A stretch of 64,000 nucleotides of DNA, taken from an uncultured Sphingomonas sp. (lineage in GTDB: Bacteria > Pseudomonadota > Alphaproteobacteria > Sphingomonadales > Sphingomonadaceae). Below, piece by piece: positions 24,773-32,569 of this stretch. A model generated the notes under the pieces. It was not told the origin of the DNA. It worked only from the letters and a program-made list of their open reading frames with translations, and searched no databases. The DNA lies in assembly GCF_937871615.1 (NCBI RefSeq), contig NZ_CALMPA010000045.1:62001-126000 (forward strand). The letters run 5' to 3'. Position numbers and translations under genes: made by a program. Position 1 is the first letter of the stretch. Each line of letters starts with the position of its first letter.

Positions 24773-25809
24773 TTCCCCTGCCCGTAATAGCTGCCGAACC
24801 GCCCGCGGTGCGGCTCGTAGGAGGTGGCGTTCAACACCAGGCTGATGTGTTCGCAGCCGTCGAGCAGCGCCACCGCTTCGCGCACGTCGCTATCCGTCGT
24901 GCGATCGGCGCGCACCACCAGCATCACCTGCGCGACGAGCAGCGCCAGCACCGATGCCGGCGAGGCGGCAAGCGCCGGGGGCGAATCGAACACGATGATC
25001 CGGCGCGGATCGGCGGCCAGCAACTGATCGAGCACCTGCGCGGTGCGCACGCTGGCGAGCAATTCGGTATCGGCGTGGCTGCGCGCGCCCGCCGGCAGCA
25101 GCGAGAGTTGCGGCACGTCCGTCTTCAGCACGAACGCTTCCGGATCGAGCGTCTGATCGCTGATGATATCGAGCAGCCCGGTCGAATCATCCAGCCCGAG
25201 CGAGGCCATGACATCGGGCTTGGCGAAATCGGCATCGACCAGCAACACCTCGACATCGCGTTCGGCGGCGAGGCTGATCGCGAGATTGATCGCGCAGAAA
25301 GTCTTGCCCTCGCCCGGCTTGCCCGATCCGACGAGGATCGTGCGCGCGCGGCGCTCCGGCGCGCCCGCCGCGATCGTCCGCGCATTGAGCAGCAACTGCC
25401 GCTTCACCATGCGGAATTCCTCGGCGAGTGCGCCCACCGGGGCGCCGGGAACGAGCATCCCCTTCCCCGCCAGCATCGCCCGATCAATATGCGCGACGCC
25501 GGATGGATTCTCCCATCCGTCATCGTCGGCCTGCACGGCGAAATCGCGCAATTCCAGCGGGATCGCAGCCAGCGTCGCCGCCACTTCGGGCGACATGGTC
25601 ATCGCGCCCGGCGGCGGCGCGGGCGCGTCATCCAGGAACGTGTGAGCCGGAAGCCCCGGCGCGGTTTCCTCCGCTTCCTGTGCCTGCGCCTGCGCCTCCC
25701 GCGTGGCAGCACGATCGGCGCGGCGCACGCGGAATTGCGCATCGAAATCATATATTTGCGCGGCGCGCTCGATCAGCGATCCTTCGCGCGGGGCGGATGA
25801 TTTGCTCAT
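24769..25809 (-). CDS. XrtA-associated tyrosine autokinase (CpsD/CapB-like BY-kinase)
   Basis: A 346-residue cytoplasmic kinase. The first 130 residues are low-complexity and Ala/Gln-rich, a probable flexible link. The catalytic part has Walker [11 protein letters not shown] (161-170), Walker A' [10 protein letters not shown] and Walker B IIVFDSPP. The tail carries a Tyr cluster (Y331, Y341, Y342) that can be autophosphorylated in trans, the switch that sets polymer length in Wzc/CpsD systems. The membrane part of the kinase is the separate chain-length protein encoded just upstream, with which it overlaps by four bases (ATGA). This split layout resembles Gram-positive CpsC/CpsD rather than one-piece Wzc. 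Confidence 0.93.
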   Translation of the reverse strand: MSKSSAPREGSLIERAAQIYDFDAQFRVRRADRAATREAQAQAQEAEETAPGLPAHTFLDDAPAPPPGAMTMSPEVAATLAAIPLELRDFAVQADDDGWENPSGVAHIDRAMLAGKGMLVPGAPVGALAEEFRMVKRQLLLNARTIAAGAPERRARTILVGSGKPGEGKTFCAINLAISLAAERDVEVLLVDADFAKPDVMASLGLDDSTGLLDIISDQTLDPEAFVLKTDVPQLSLLPAGARSHADTELLASVRTAQVLDQLLAADPRRIIVFDSPPALAASPASVLALLVAQVMLVVRADRTTDSDVREAVALLDGCEHISLVLNATSYEPHRGRFGSYYGQGK

Positions 25810-27323
25810 GCCGTCATCCCCCGCTGAACCATCTCGACGCCGAGCAGGATGATGTAACTCGCCAGCAATGCAGCGGTGCCGCCCGCCAGCCATTTCAGCT
25901 TCTTCGCGCGATCCTCGGACTGGGCACGCGTCACCATCTCGCCGATTGATCCGATCACCGCCATCCCCGAAGCCTTTTCCAGCCGCTGCGCCGTCGGGAA
26001 GGTTCCCTGTACCTGGCCCAGCGCGAAGGCCGCGCCCAGCCCGCCGAGCAACCCGGCGGCGAGCACGCCGGTCAGCAGCAACGGGCGGTTCGGCGCGGTC
26101 GGCGTGCGCGAGCTGGTCGGCGGGTCGATCACGCTGAATTTCACCGCGTCGGTCTGCGTCTGCGCCTGGCTGTGCAGCGCCACCTGCTCGCGCTGGACGA
26201 GCAACTGGTCATACTGATCCTTGAGCACGCTGTAATTGCGGTCGATCCCGCCCTGCTCCGCCGCGACCGCCGGATCCTGCGCCAGTTTCGCGTTGAGCGT
26301 ATCGAGATCGGATTGAAGCTGGCGCTTGCGCATCACCAGCGCGGTTACGGCGGCCTGCCGGTCCGCGCGCATCGACTGGAGCGAGATATAGGCGGGATTG
26401 TCCGCCGATGCCGCGCCTGCCGATGCCGGTTCGTTGCGGGCATCCGCCTGCGCCTGCGCAAGCTGCGCCTTCAGCGCGACGACATCCGGGTGGTTATCAG
26501 TATAACCGCGTGATCGCGCATCGGCGAGCTGGCCCTGGATCGCCGCGAGGCGCGCGCGCGCCGGCCCAATGCCCGGCGCGGGGCCGGCGCCGGGGATGTT
26601 GCGCGGCGTCCCAGACATCTGGCCGCTCAACGCCGCAAGATTGGCCTGCGCCGCGGCAAGATCGCTGTCGACCTGCCCCATTTGCGCGCGCGCGGCGCCG
26701 ATCCGGTCGCTGACCGATCCGGTGCCCGGCAGCGAGCCGAGATAGCGGTTCTGGAAATTGGCGCGTTTAACCTCCGCGTCCTGAAGCTTGGCGCCGAGCG
26801 ACTGAAGCTGCGAATCGAGGAACTGGAGTGTCTGCGCGCTCTGGCTGCGATCGTCCGACAGATTCTGCTCGACGAACAGGTCGATCAGCTTCTGCGTTAT
26901 CTGCCGCGCGAGATGCGGCGTGGAGGCGGTGGTGACGATCTCGAACAGATTATCCTGTTGCGCGGTGATCTTGATCGCATTTTGCAGCCCCGCGACGCGA
27001 TCCGCGATCGCGCGATCCGTCGTCGCGCCCTGCGCCAGATCGGTGCCACGCACCACCTTGGTAAGGTTCACTGCGGAAGTCAGCGTCTGGCGCACCGTAT
27101 CAATATCGCGCGTCTGATCCCCTACAGCCGCGCCGTTCGCGCTGGTCGGCAATACCTGGCGCACCTGCACGAAGATGCGCGCGTGGCTTTCGTAGCGGCT
27201 CGGAATCTGGCTGACGAACAGCCAGCCCAGAATGCAGATGCCCCACGCCACCGCCAGCGCAAGCCAGCGGCGGGTCCACATCATGTGGGCGGCGATCCGT
27301 ATCTCCTCAAGCAATCCCGACAC
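25806..27323 (-). CDS. XrtA-system polysaccharide chain-length determinant (Wzz/GNVR type)
   Basis: A 505-residue inner-membrane copolymerase. Two membrane helices flank a large periplasmic region: LALAVAWGICILGWLFVSQI near residue 22 and one near 425 (LLLTGVLAAGLLGGLGAAF), with a further hydrophobic segment near residue 480. The periplasmic part is strongly helical (residues 165-390), with coiled-coil-like runs. PPTSSRTPTAPNRP is the proline-rich stretch before the second helix typical of Wzz proteins. I start at a GTG (27321-27323), giving MSGLLEEIRIAAHMMW, with AAAGG seven bases upstream; upstream ATGs lie inside the export gene's end. It acts with the tyrosine autokinase and export lipoprotein. 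Confidence 0.9.
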   Translation of the reverse strand: MSGLLEEIRIAAHMMWTRRWLALAVAWGICILGWLFVSQIPSRYESHARIFVQVRQVLPTSANGAAVGDQTRDIDTVRQTLTSAVNLTKVVRGTDLAQGATTDRAIADRVAGLQNAIKITAQQDNLFEIVTTASTPHLARQITQKLIDLFVEQNLSDDRSQSAQTLQFLDSQLQSLGAKLQDAEVKRANFQNRYLGSLPGTGSVSDRIGAARAQMGQVDSDLAAAQANLAALSGQMSGTPRNIPGAGPAPGIGPARARLAAIQGQLADARSRGYTDNHPDVVALKAQLAQAQADARNEPASAGAASADNPAYISLQSMRADRQAAVTALVMRKRQLQSDLDTLNAKLAQDPAVAAEQGGIDRNYSVLKDQYDQLLVQREQVALHSQAQTQTDAVKFSVIDPPTSSRTPTAPNRPLLLTGVLAAGLLGGLGAAFALGQVQGTFPTAQRLEKASGMAVIGSIGEMVTRAQSEDRAKKLKWLAGGTAALLASYIILLGVEMVQRGMTA

Positions 27324-27333
27324 GCCCGGCCTT

Positions 27334-27981
27334 TCAGAACATGCTTTCGGGGATGATGATGACATCACCCGGCTCCAGCTTCACATTGGCCGTCGGGTCA
27401 CCGCTCTTGAGCAGGCGGTTGATCTTCAGCTGATATTCGTGCTGCTTGCCGGTCGCGCGGTCATAGCGGATCAGCCGCGCGCGATTGCCGGCGGCATATT
27501 GCGAAAGGCCGCCCACCGCGATCATCGCATCGAGCAACGTCATGTTCGCGCGATACGGCAGCGATGCCGGCTTCTCGGTCGCGCCGACGATGCGCACCTG
27601 CTGGCTGTAGGTGCCGGAAAAATTCTCGACGATCACCGATACGATCGGGTCTTTGATATATTCGCCCAGCGCCGCCTTCATATCGTCGGCGAGTTGCGCC
27701 GGCGTCTTGCCCACGGCGGACATGTCGTTGACCAGCGGCGTGGTGATGCGGCCATCGGGGCGCACCTGCACCTTGGCGGACAGTTCGGGATTGCGCCACA
27801 CGAAGATCTGCAGCGAATCGAGCGGCCCGATGACATATTGCTCGCCGGGTTGCTCCGCTTTGGCGACAAAGGCGGCGGACGGCAGCCCGCCTGGCCGTGC
27901 CTTGTCCTGAGCGCAGCCCGCCAGCATCACCGATGCCACGGTCATCGCCGCCAGGCCACGGGAACCATTGCCGAAACGCAT
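27334..27981 (-). CDS. XrtA-system exopolysaccharide export lipoprotein (Wza-like)
   Basis: A 215-residue outer-membrane lipoprotein (lipobox MLAGC, Cys23). A polysaccharide-export (PES) domain begins with YVIGPLDSLQIFVWRNPELS and DGRITTPLVNDM. A SLBB domain covers about residues 130-195. It lacks the C-terminal amphipathic helix region of full-length Wza, so another protein (perhaps the barrel at 23165) may make the outer-membrane pore. It is the first gene of the ten-gene operon. GGAG lies seven bases before the ATG. In the 94 bases upstream, TTGACC (28055-28060, reverse strand) could be a -35 element, with a weak -10. Confidence 0.93.
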   Translation of the reverse strand: MRFGNGSRGLAAMTVASVMLAGCAQDKARPGGLPSAAFVAKAEQPGEQYVIGPLDSLQIFVWRNPELSAKVQVRPDGRITTPLVNDMSAVGKTPAQLADDMKAALGEYIKDPIVSVIVENFSGTYSQQVRIVGATEKPASLPYRANMTLLDAMIAVGGLSQYAAGNRARLIRYDRATGKQHEYQLKINRLLKSGDPTANVKLEPGDVIIIPESMF

Positions 27982-28075
27982 AACATTCTCCTTCGCGCGC
28001 CCGGCCTGGCGGGAGACGTCTTCCCCGCCGGATGCACTCGTTTCCGGCCTATGGGGTCAAGAGGTGAAGATAGCG

Positions 28076-29302
28076 TTAGGAACGACTGACTATGCGCTCC
28101 GCCGGCGCCGGATGGCCGAGAAACGCCGTCGGGCTGGCGGTGACGCCATAAGCGCCGGCGAGGAAGATCGCGATGATATCGCCCGGCGCCGCATGGGGCA
28201 GCGCCACGCGATCGCCCAGCCGGTCGAGCGGTGTGCACAGGCACCCCACTACGGACACCTCACCGTATGCCGCCTCCCCCATGCGATGCGCCACCGCGAT
28301 CGGATAGTTGCGCCGCACCACGGTGCCGAAATTGCCGCTGGCGGCGAGCTGGTGGTGAAGCCCGCCATCGACGACGAGGAAGGTCTCGCCCCGGCTCTCC
28401 TTCCGATCGACCACGCTGGTGAGATAGACCCCGGCCTCCGCCACCAGCCAGCGCCCCAGTTCGATCGCGAAACGCGCGTCGCCAAGGATCGGCGCGCGCG
28501 CTTCAAGCGTCGCCGCCAGCGCGTCGCCGATCCGATTGATATCGAGCGGGATGTCGCCCGGAAAATAGGGAATGCCGAATCCCCCGCCGAGATTGACCAG
28601 CGGCGGGGCCGCCCCCGCTTCGTCCGCCAGCCGCGCGGCGAGCGCGACCGTCGCCGCCTGCGTGTCGATGATCGCCGCCGCGTCGAGCGCCTGCGAGCCC
28701 GCGAAGATATGGAAGCCGCGCCAGTCCGCCCCGCCGTCACGGATCAGGCGCACCACGTCCGCCGCCATTTCCGCATCCACGCCGAAGGGCGATGGGCGAC
28801 CGCCCATCTTCATCCCCGATCCCTTCAGCTCCATATCCGGATTGACCCTGACGGCGAGGCGCGGGCGGGCGCCCAGCCGATCGCCGATCGCCAGTGCGCG
28901 CCGGGCCTCGCCTATGGATTCGACGTTCAGCGTGGCGCCGCAGATGATCGCCGCCTCCAGTTCCGCGTCGCGCTTGCCCGGCCCGGCGAAGCTGATGTGC
29001 CTGGCCGGCATCTCCTTCAGCGCGACGGATAATTCGCCGGCGGAGGCCACGTCGATCCCGTCGACCAGCGGCGCGATCGCAGCGAGCAATATCGGGTTCG
29101 GGTTCGCCTTCATCGCATAATGCAGGTCAATCGCGGGCATCGCCGCGCGGAACCGCGCAACCCGCGCCGCGACGATCGCGGGATCATAGACGAAACACGG
29201 CGATCCGGCCTCGGCGATCCAATCGGTCGCACGCCGCCCGCCGATCGTCAATTCACCCCGCTGCCCGGCAAATTCGGGCGGGATCGGCCCCATCGGCTTC
29301 AT
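28076..29302 (-). CDS. XrtA-associated PLP-dependent decarboxylase (fold type III)
   Basis: A 408-residue enzyme of the diaminopimelate/ornithine decarboxylase fold. K65 in HYAMKANPNP is the PLP lysine. NLGGGFGIPYFPGD and ELGRWLVAEAG bind PLP phosphate, and VVGCLCTPLDRLG carries the catalytic Cys region. Its family is named for co-occurrence with exosortase A; the substrate is not known. The ATG overlaps the acyl-CoA ligase stop by four bases (ATGA), so the two are co-translated. It is clearly distinct from the ornithine decarboxylase at 13117, having a different Cys motif and an N-terminal extension. One guess is that it decarboxylates an amino acid or acyl intermediate made by the ligase/ACP pair. 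Confidence 0.9.
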   Translation of the reverse strand: MKPMGPIPPEFAGQRGELTIGGRRATDWIAEAGSPCFVYDPAIVAARVARFRAAMPAIDLHYAMKANPNPILLAAIAPLVDGIDVASAGELSVALKEMPARHISFAGPGKRDAELEAAIICGATLNVESIGEARRALAIGDRLGARPRLAVRVNPDMELKGSGMKMGGRPSPFGVDAEMAADVVRLIRDGGADWRGFHIFAGSQALDAAAIIDTQAATVALAARLADEAGAAPPLVNLGGGFGIPYFPGDIPLDINRIGDALAATLEARAPILGDARFAIELGRWLVAEAGVYLTSVVDRKESRGETFLVVDGGLHHQLAASGNFGTVVRRNYPIAVAHRMGEAAYGEVSVVGCLCTPLDRLGDRVALPHAAPGDIIAIFLAGAYGVTASPTAFLGHPAPAERIVSRS

Positions 29303-30825
29303 GGCGTCACCTCCGCACGGATTCGGGCACGATCGAGCTTGCCATTGGGGTTGCGCGGCAGATCGCCGCGCCACTCGATCCGCGCCGGCTGCATGAAATT
29401 GGGCAGATCACGCTTGAGCCGTTCGCGCAACGCCCCCTCCTGCGACGCATCGCCGCGCAGCACCAGCACGATCGCCTGCCCCAGCCGCGCATCGGCAACG
29501 CCAATTGCGACCGCCTCCGCCGCCTCACCACCGGCAACGGCGGCCTCTTCCAGTTCGGCGGGGCTGATGCGGTTCCCCGCGCTCTTGATCATTTCATCGT
29601 CACGCCCGACGAAGCGGAGCAACCCTTCCGCATCCGCAATCACCGTATCGCCGGACCATACCGCCGTTCCGCCATAATGCGAGAAGGCCGGCGCCGGGCG
29701 AAAGCGTTGCGCGCTGCGCGCCGCGTCCCGCCAATAGCCCTGCGCGACCAGCGGGCCGGCATGGACCAGTTCGCCCGCCTCTCCTGCGCCCGCGCGGGTG
29801 CCATCCGGGCGCACGACCAGCACCTCGGCATGGGGGATCGCGCGACCGATCGATTCGGGGCGGCTGTCGACCAGCGCCGGATCGAGGAAGGTCGAGCGGA
29901 ACGCCTCGGTCAGCCCGTACATCGGATACAGGCGCGCGGCGGGGAACCTTTCCCGCAGCGCGCGCACCAGCCGGGGCGTCAGCGCGCCGCCGGAATTGGT
30001 CAGCCGCGTGATCCGCGCGGCGGTCTCTGTCGGCCAGTCCGCCTCGATCAATTGCACCCACAAGGGCGGCACCCCCGCCAGCGTCGTCGCCGAAACCCGC
30101 TCCACCGCCTTCACCACATCGCGCGCCGTAAGATAATCGAGCGGCGCCACCGCAGCGCCCGCCGCCCATGTCGACAGCAACTGGCTCTGGCCATAGTCGA
30201 AACTCAACGGCAACACGCCAAGCACGCGATCTTCTGGCACAATTTCAAGATAATGCGCGACGGAATTCGCACCAAACCACAGATTGGCGTGGCTCAACAT
30301 CACGCCCTTGGGCCGCCCGGTCGAACCCGATGTGTAGAGGATCGCGGCCAGCGCATCCGGATCACCCGAGGAACGCGGCAACGCATCGCCCTCACCCGGC
30401 TCCACCGCGACGATCACTTCCGTCGCGAGGTCATCCGCCGCCAGCGTCGCTGCGCGCGGCGGTTGGGTGAGCAGCAGCCGTGCACCGCTATCCGCCATGA
30501 TATGCGCCACCTGGGCGCGCTTCAGCAGCGGATTGATCGGCACATGGACCAGCCCCGCGCGCGGCGCGGCGAGCGGCATCAGACAGGCGGCACGCGCCTT
30601 GGGTAGCCAGGTCGCGACGCGATCACCCGGCGCGAAGCCGAAGCCCGCCAGCCAGCCAGCGAGCCGCGCGACCGCCTGCTCCACCTCCCGATAGGTCAGC
30701 GTCGTGCCGCGCTCGATCAGCGCGGGGGCGTCGTCCGCCCCGGCAAGGACGTGATCTATCAATTGCGGGGTCGGGTCTAGCGGCACCATGATGCTTTCCA
30801 TGGCCGAACCCGTTGCGGATTTCAT
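29299..30825 (-). CDS. XrtA-associated AMP-forming acyl-CoA ligase
   Basis: A 508-residue ANL-superfamily adenylating enzyme. The AMP-binding loop is LYTSGSTGRPKGVML; MYGLTEAFRST is the A5 motif, VGRDDEMIKSAGNRISP the hinge, and NGKLDR near the C-terminus holds the catalytic Lys. The named family is 'acyl-CoA ligase, exosortase A-associated'. With an ACP encoded just across the divergent promoter, it may load an acyl or aminoacyl group onto the ACP rather than onto CoA. It is the first gene of a two-gene operon with the PLP decarboxylase. A G-rich run directly precedes the first ATG; a later ATG (MESIMVPLD) is possible. Substrate is unknown. Confidence 0.9.
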   Translation of the reverse strand: MKSATGSAMESIMVPLDPTPQLIDHVLAGADDAPALIERGTTLTYREVEQAVARLAGWLAGFGFAPGDRVATWLPKARAACLMPLAAPRAGLVHVPINPLLKRAQVAHIMADSGARLLLTQPPRAATLAADDLATEVIVAVEPGEGDALPRSSGDPDALAAILYTSGSTGRPKGVMLSHANLWFGANSVAHYLEIVPEDRVLGVLPLSFDYGQSQLLSTWAAGAAVAPLDYLTARDVVKAVERVSATTLAGVPPLWVQLIEADWPTETAARITRLTNSGGALTPRLVRALRERFPAARLYPMYGLTEAFRSTFLDPALVDSRPESIGRAIPHAEVLVVRPDGTRAGAGEAGELVHAGPLVAQGYWRDAARSAQRFRPAPAFSHYGGTAVWSGDTVIADAEGLLRFVGRDDEMIKSAGNRISPAELEEAAVAGGEAAEAVAIGVADARLGQAIVLVLRGDASQEGALRERLKRDLPNFMQPARIEWRGDLPRNPNGKLDRARIRAEVTP

Positions 30826-30829
30826 CCCC

Positions 30830-30854
30830 CCGTCCTAACGGCCCGTCCTGACGG
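30830..30854. promoter_or_regulatory. Tandem palindromic repeat in the divergent XrtA promoter region
   Basis: Two 12-base units, CCGTCCTAACGG (30830-30841) and CCGTCCTGACGG (30843-30854), sit 13 bases apart in the 42-base space between the divergent ligase and ACP genes. Each unit is itself a palindrome, CCGT-N4-ACGG. TTGCGG (30813-30818), 17 bases before TAACGG (30836-30841), could be the ACP promoter, so the repeats would cover its -10 and start site. This looks like a regulator-binding site controlling both operons. Confidence 0.5.
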
Positions 30855-30867
30855 GAAGGGATCGCGC

Positions 30868-31140
30868 ATGGGGCGAGCAGGGATGGACGAGATCGAACAG
30901 GCTGTGCGCGCGGTGTTGCGCCATGCGCTTGGGCTGTCCGAGGCACAGGTCGCCGCCTTCCATGCCGACACGCCGTTGTTCGGCGCGCTGCCCGAACTCG
31001 ATTCGATGGCGGTCGCCGGGGTGTTGACCGAACTGGAAGATCGGCTGGGCATCACCATCGACGATGACGATATCGACGGCGACATGCTGGAGACGTTCGG
31101 CGCGCTCGCGCGCTTCGCCGCGGACAAGGTGGCCGCCTGA
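30868..31140 (+). CDS. XrtA-associated acyl carrier protein
   Basis: A 90-residue ACP-like protein with four predicted helices and a high acidic content. S46 in ELDSMAV is the expected phosphopantetheine attachment Ser (DSM/DSL motif). GGAAGGGA lies about 6 bases before the ATG at 30868; a second ATG (30883) is less well placed. It diverges from the acyl-CoA ligase and is the first of three plus-strand genes with two alpha/beta hydrolases. This suggests it carries an acyl intermediate loaded by the ligase and released by a hydrolase. It is not the fatty-acid synthesis ACP, which has a different sequence around the Ser. Confidence 0.9.
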   Translation: MGRAGMDEIEQAVRAVLRHALGLSEAQVAAFHADTPLFGALPELDSMAVAGVLTELEDRLGITIDDDDIDGDMLETFGALARFAADKVAA

Positions 31141-31187
31141 GCGCCCCGCGCATCACGCATTACGCATGGCGCGGCGGTCGCGAGGCG

Positions 31188-31796
31188 ATGCTGCGTTTCG
31201 GACCGGAACGCGGCCCTGTCGTCGCCGCCATCCTCCCCTTGTTCGAGGAGGGCAACCGCACCCGCGCGGCGGCGATCGACGTTCTGCGGCGGCTGGCCGC
31301 GCTCGGCATTGGCGGCGCCTTGCCCGATCTGCCCGGCACCGGCGAAAGCCTCGTCCCCACGCGGGCAGCATCGCTGGCGGGCTGGCGAGCGGCCTTCGCC
31401 GCGGCGGTGGAGGCGTTGAACGCGCCGGTATTCGCGATGGCGTGGCGCGGCGGCGCGCTGATCGACGGTGGAGCCGAACTCGCTGGCCGGTGGCGCCTCT
31501 CCCCGATGACCGGGGCCGAGCAATATCGCGAACTGGCGCGGATTCAGCGGATCGGCGGCGGCGAGGGTTATGCGGGCAACCGTTTGTCGCCCGCATTGCT
31601 CGGCGAACTCGATACCGCCGAAACGCCAGCCGCTGGCGCGCTGCGCGTGGCGCGACTGAAAGAAGACCCGCGCGAGGCGGCGCTTTACTTGCCCGGTCGG
31701 CCGCTATGGCGCGCCACCGAACCGGGGGTGGATGCTGTGTTGCAGGAAGCGGTGGCCGATGATCTCGCCGCATGGATCGCCGCGTGCGGCGGCTGA
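31188..31796 (+). CDS. XrtA-associated hydrolase 2 (alpha/beta-hydrolase-like)
   Basis: About 202 residues from the first ATG, of the 'exosortase A-associated hydrolase 2' family. PDLPGTGES and MAWRGGAL resemble the nucleophile-elbow region of alpha/beta hydrolases, though a standard GxSxG is not seen: the position reads WRGGA, so catalysis is doubtful. The frame is open 17 codons farther upstream and that stretch (APRITHYAWRGGREA) looks protein-like. The only start-like codon there is a CTG at 31137 overlapping the ACP stop (CTGA), with AAGGTGG four bases before it; the true start may be there. It overlaps the next hydrolase by 25 bases. Confidence 0.8.
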   Translation: MLRFGPERGPVVAAILPLFEEGNRTRAAAIDVLRRLAALGIGGALPDLPGTGESLVPTRAASLAGWRAAFAAAVEALNAPVFAMAWRGGALIDGGAELAGRWRLSPMTGAEQYRELARIQRIGGGEGYAGNRLSPALLGELDTAETPAAGALRVARLKEDPREAALYLPGRPLWRATEPGVDAVLQEAVADDLAAWIAACGG

Positions 31797-32569
31797 TCGC
31801 CTTCCCCTGCGGCGGCGATACGCTGATCGGCTCGCTTGACGAGGCGCCAGGCGCAACGGGGCTGCTGATCGTTTCGGGGGGTAATGAGATTCGTGCGGGC
31901 GCGCATCGCGGCATGGCGATGCTGGCCGCCACTCTGGCCGCGGAGGGCGTACCCGTGTTCCGCTATGACCGGCGCGGAATCGGCGATTCGAGCGGAGAAA
32001 ATCGCGGCTTCTATGCGGCGCGAGACGATCTGCTCGCCGCAGCCGCGGCGTTTCGCGCCGAAGCGCCGCATATCACCCGGCTGACAGGGTTCGGTAATTG
32101 CGACGCAGCGACGACGCTGGCGCTCCACGGCAAGGCGGCGGGAATCGCACGGGTGCTGCTCGCCAACCCATGGGTGATCGAGCCGGTGGACGGGCTGCCC
32201 CCGCCCGCCGCAATACGCGCGCATTATGCCGCGCGGCTGCGTGATCCCGCGACATGGCGCCGCGCGCTCAGCGGCGGCGTTTCGATCGGTAAATTCATCC
32301 GTGGTTTACGGCGCATTTCGGATGGATCGACTGAGGCCGGGTCGCTCGCCGCCACCGCGCTGCCGGCTATCGCGGGCTGGGGATCGAAGGCGACGGTTAT
32401 TCTGGCGGAGGGCGACGCCACCGCCATCGCTTATGCCGATGCCGCGAAACGCGCAGCGGTGGCGCCGCGCACGATCGTTATCCCCTCCACCTCACATAGC
32501 TTCGCGCGGCAAGCGGACGCCGCCGCGCTGGCGGCGGCGATCCGCGATCTTGTCAACGCTTGCGAATAA
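31772..32569 (+). CDS. XrtA-associated hydrolase 1 (alpha/beta hydrolase)
   Basis: A 265-residue alpha/beta hydrolase. GLLIVSGGNEIRAGAH and YDRRGIGDSSG form the oxyanion and strand-4 loops. The nucleophile position reads GFGNCDAAT, a Cys or Asp rather than Ser, unusual for a serine esterase. EGDATAIAY holds the likely acid, and STSHSFAR the catalytic His region. The family is named for exosortase A loci, with an unknown substrate; a role in releasing the acyl group from the ACP or in hydrolysing an ester is plausible. It starts inside hydrolase 2 and ends 17 bases inside the 3' end of the convergent S10 peptidase. Confidence 0.85.
   Translation: MDRRVRRLIAFPCGGDTLIGSLDEAPGATGLLIVSGGNEIRAGAHRGMAMLAATLAAEGVPVFRYDRRGIGDSSGENRGFYAARDDLLAAAAAFRAEAPHITRLTGFGNCDAATTLALHGKAAGIARVLLANPWVIEPVDGLPPPAAIRAHYAARLRDPATWRRALSGGVSIGKFIRGLRRISDGSTEAGSLAATALPAIAGWGSKATVILAEGDATAIAYADAAKRAAVAPRTIVIPSTSHSFARQADAAALAAAIRDLVNACE

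Noticed and set aside
15674-32569. XrtA locus as a recently acquired island
   Set aside because: Base composition and codon use look like the neighbours, and no integrase, tRNA or flanking repeat is visible.
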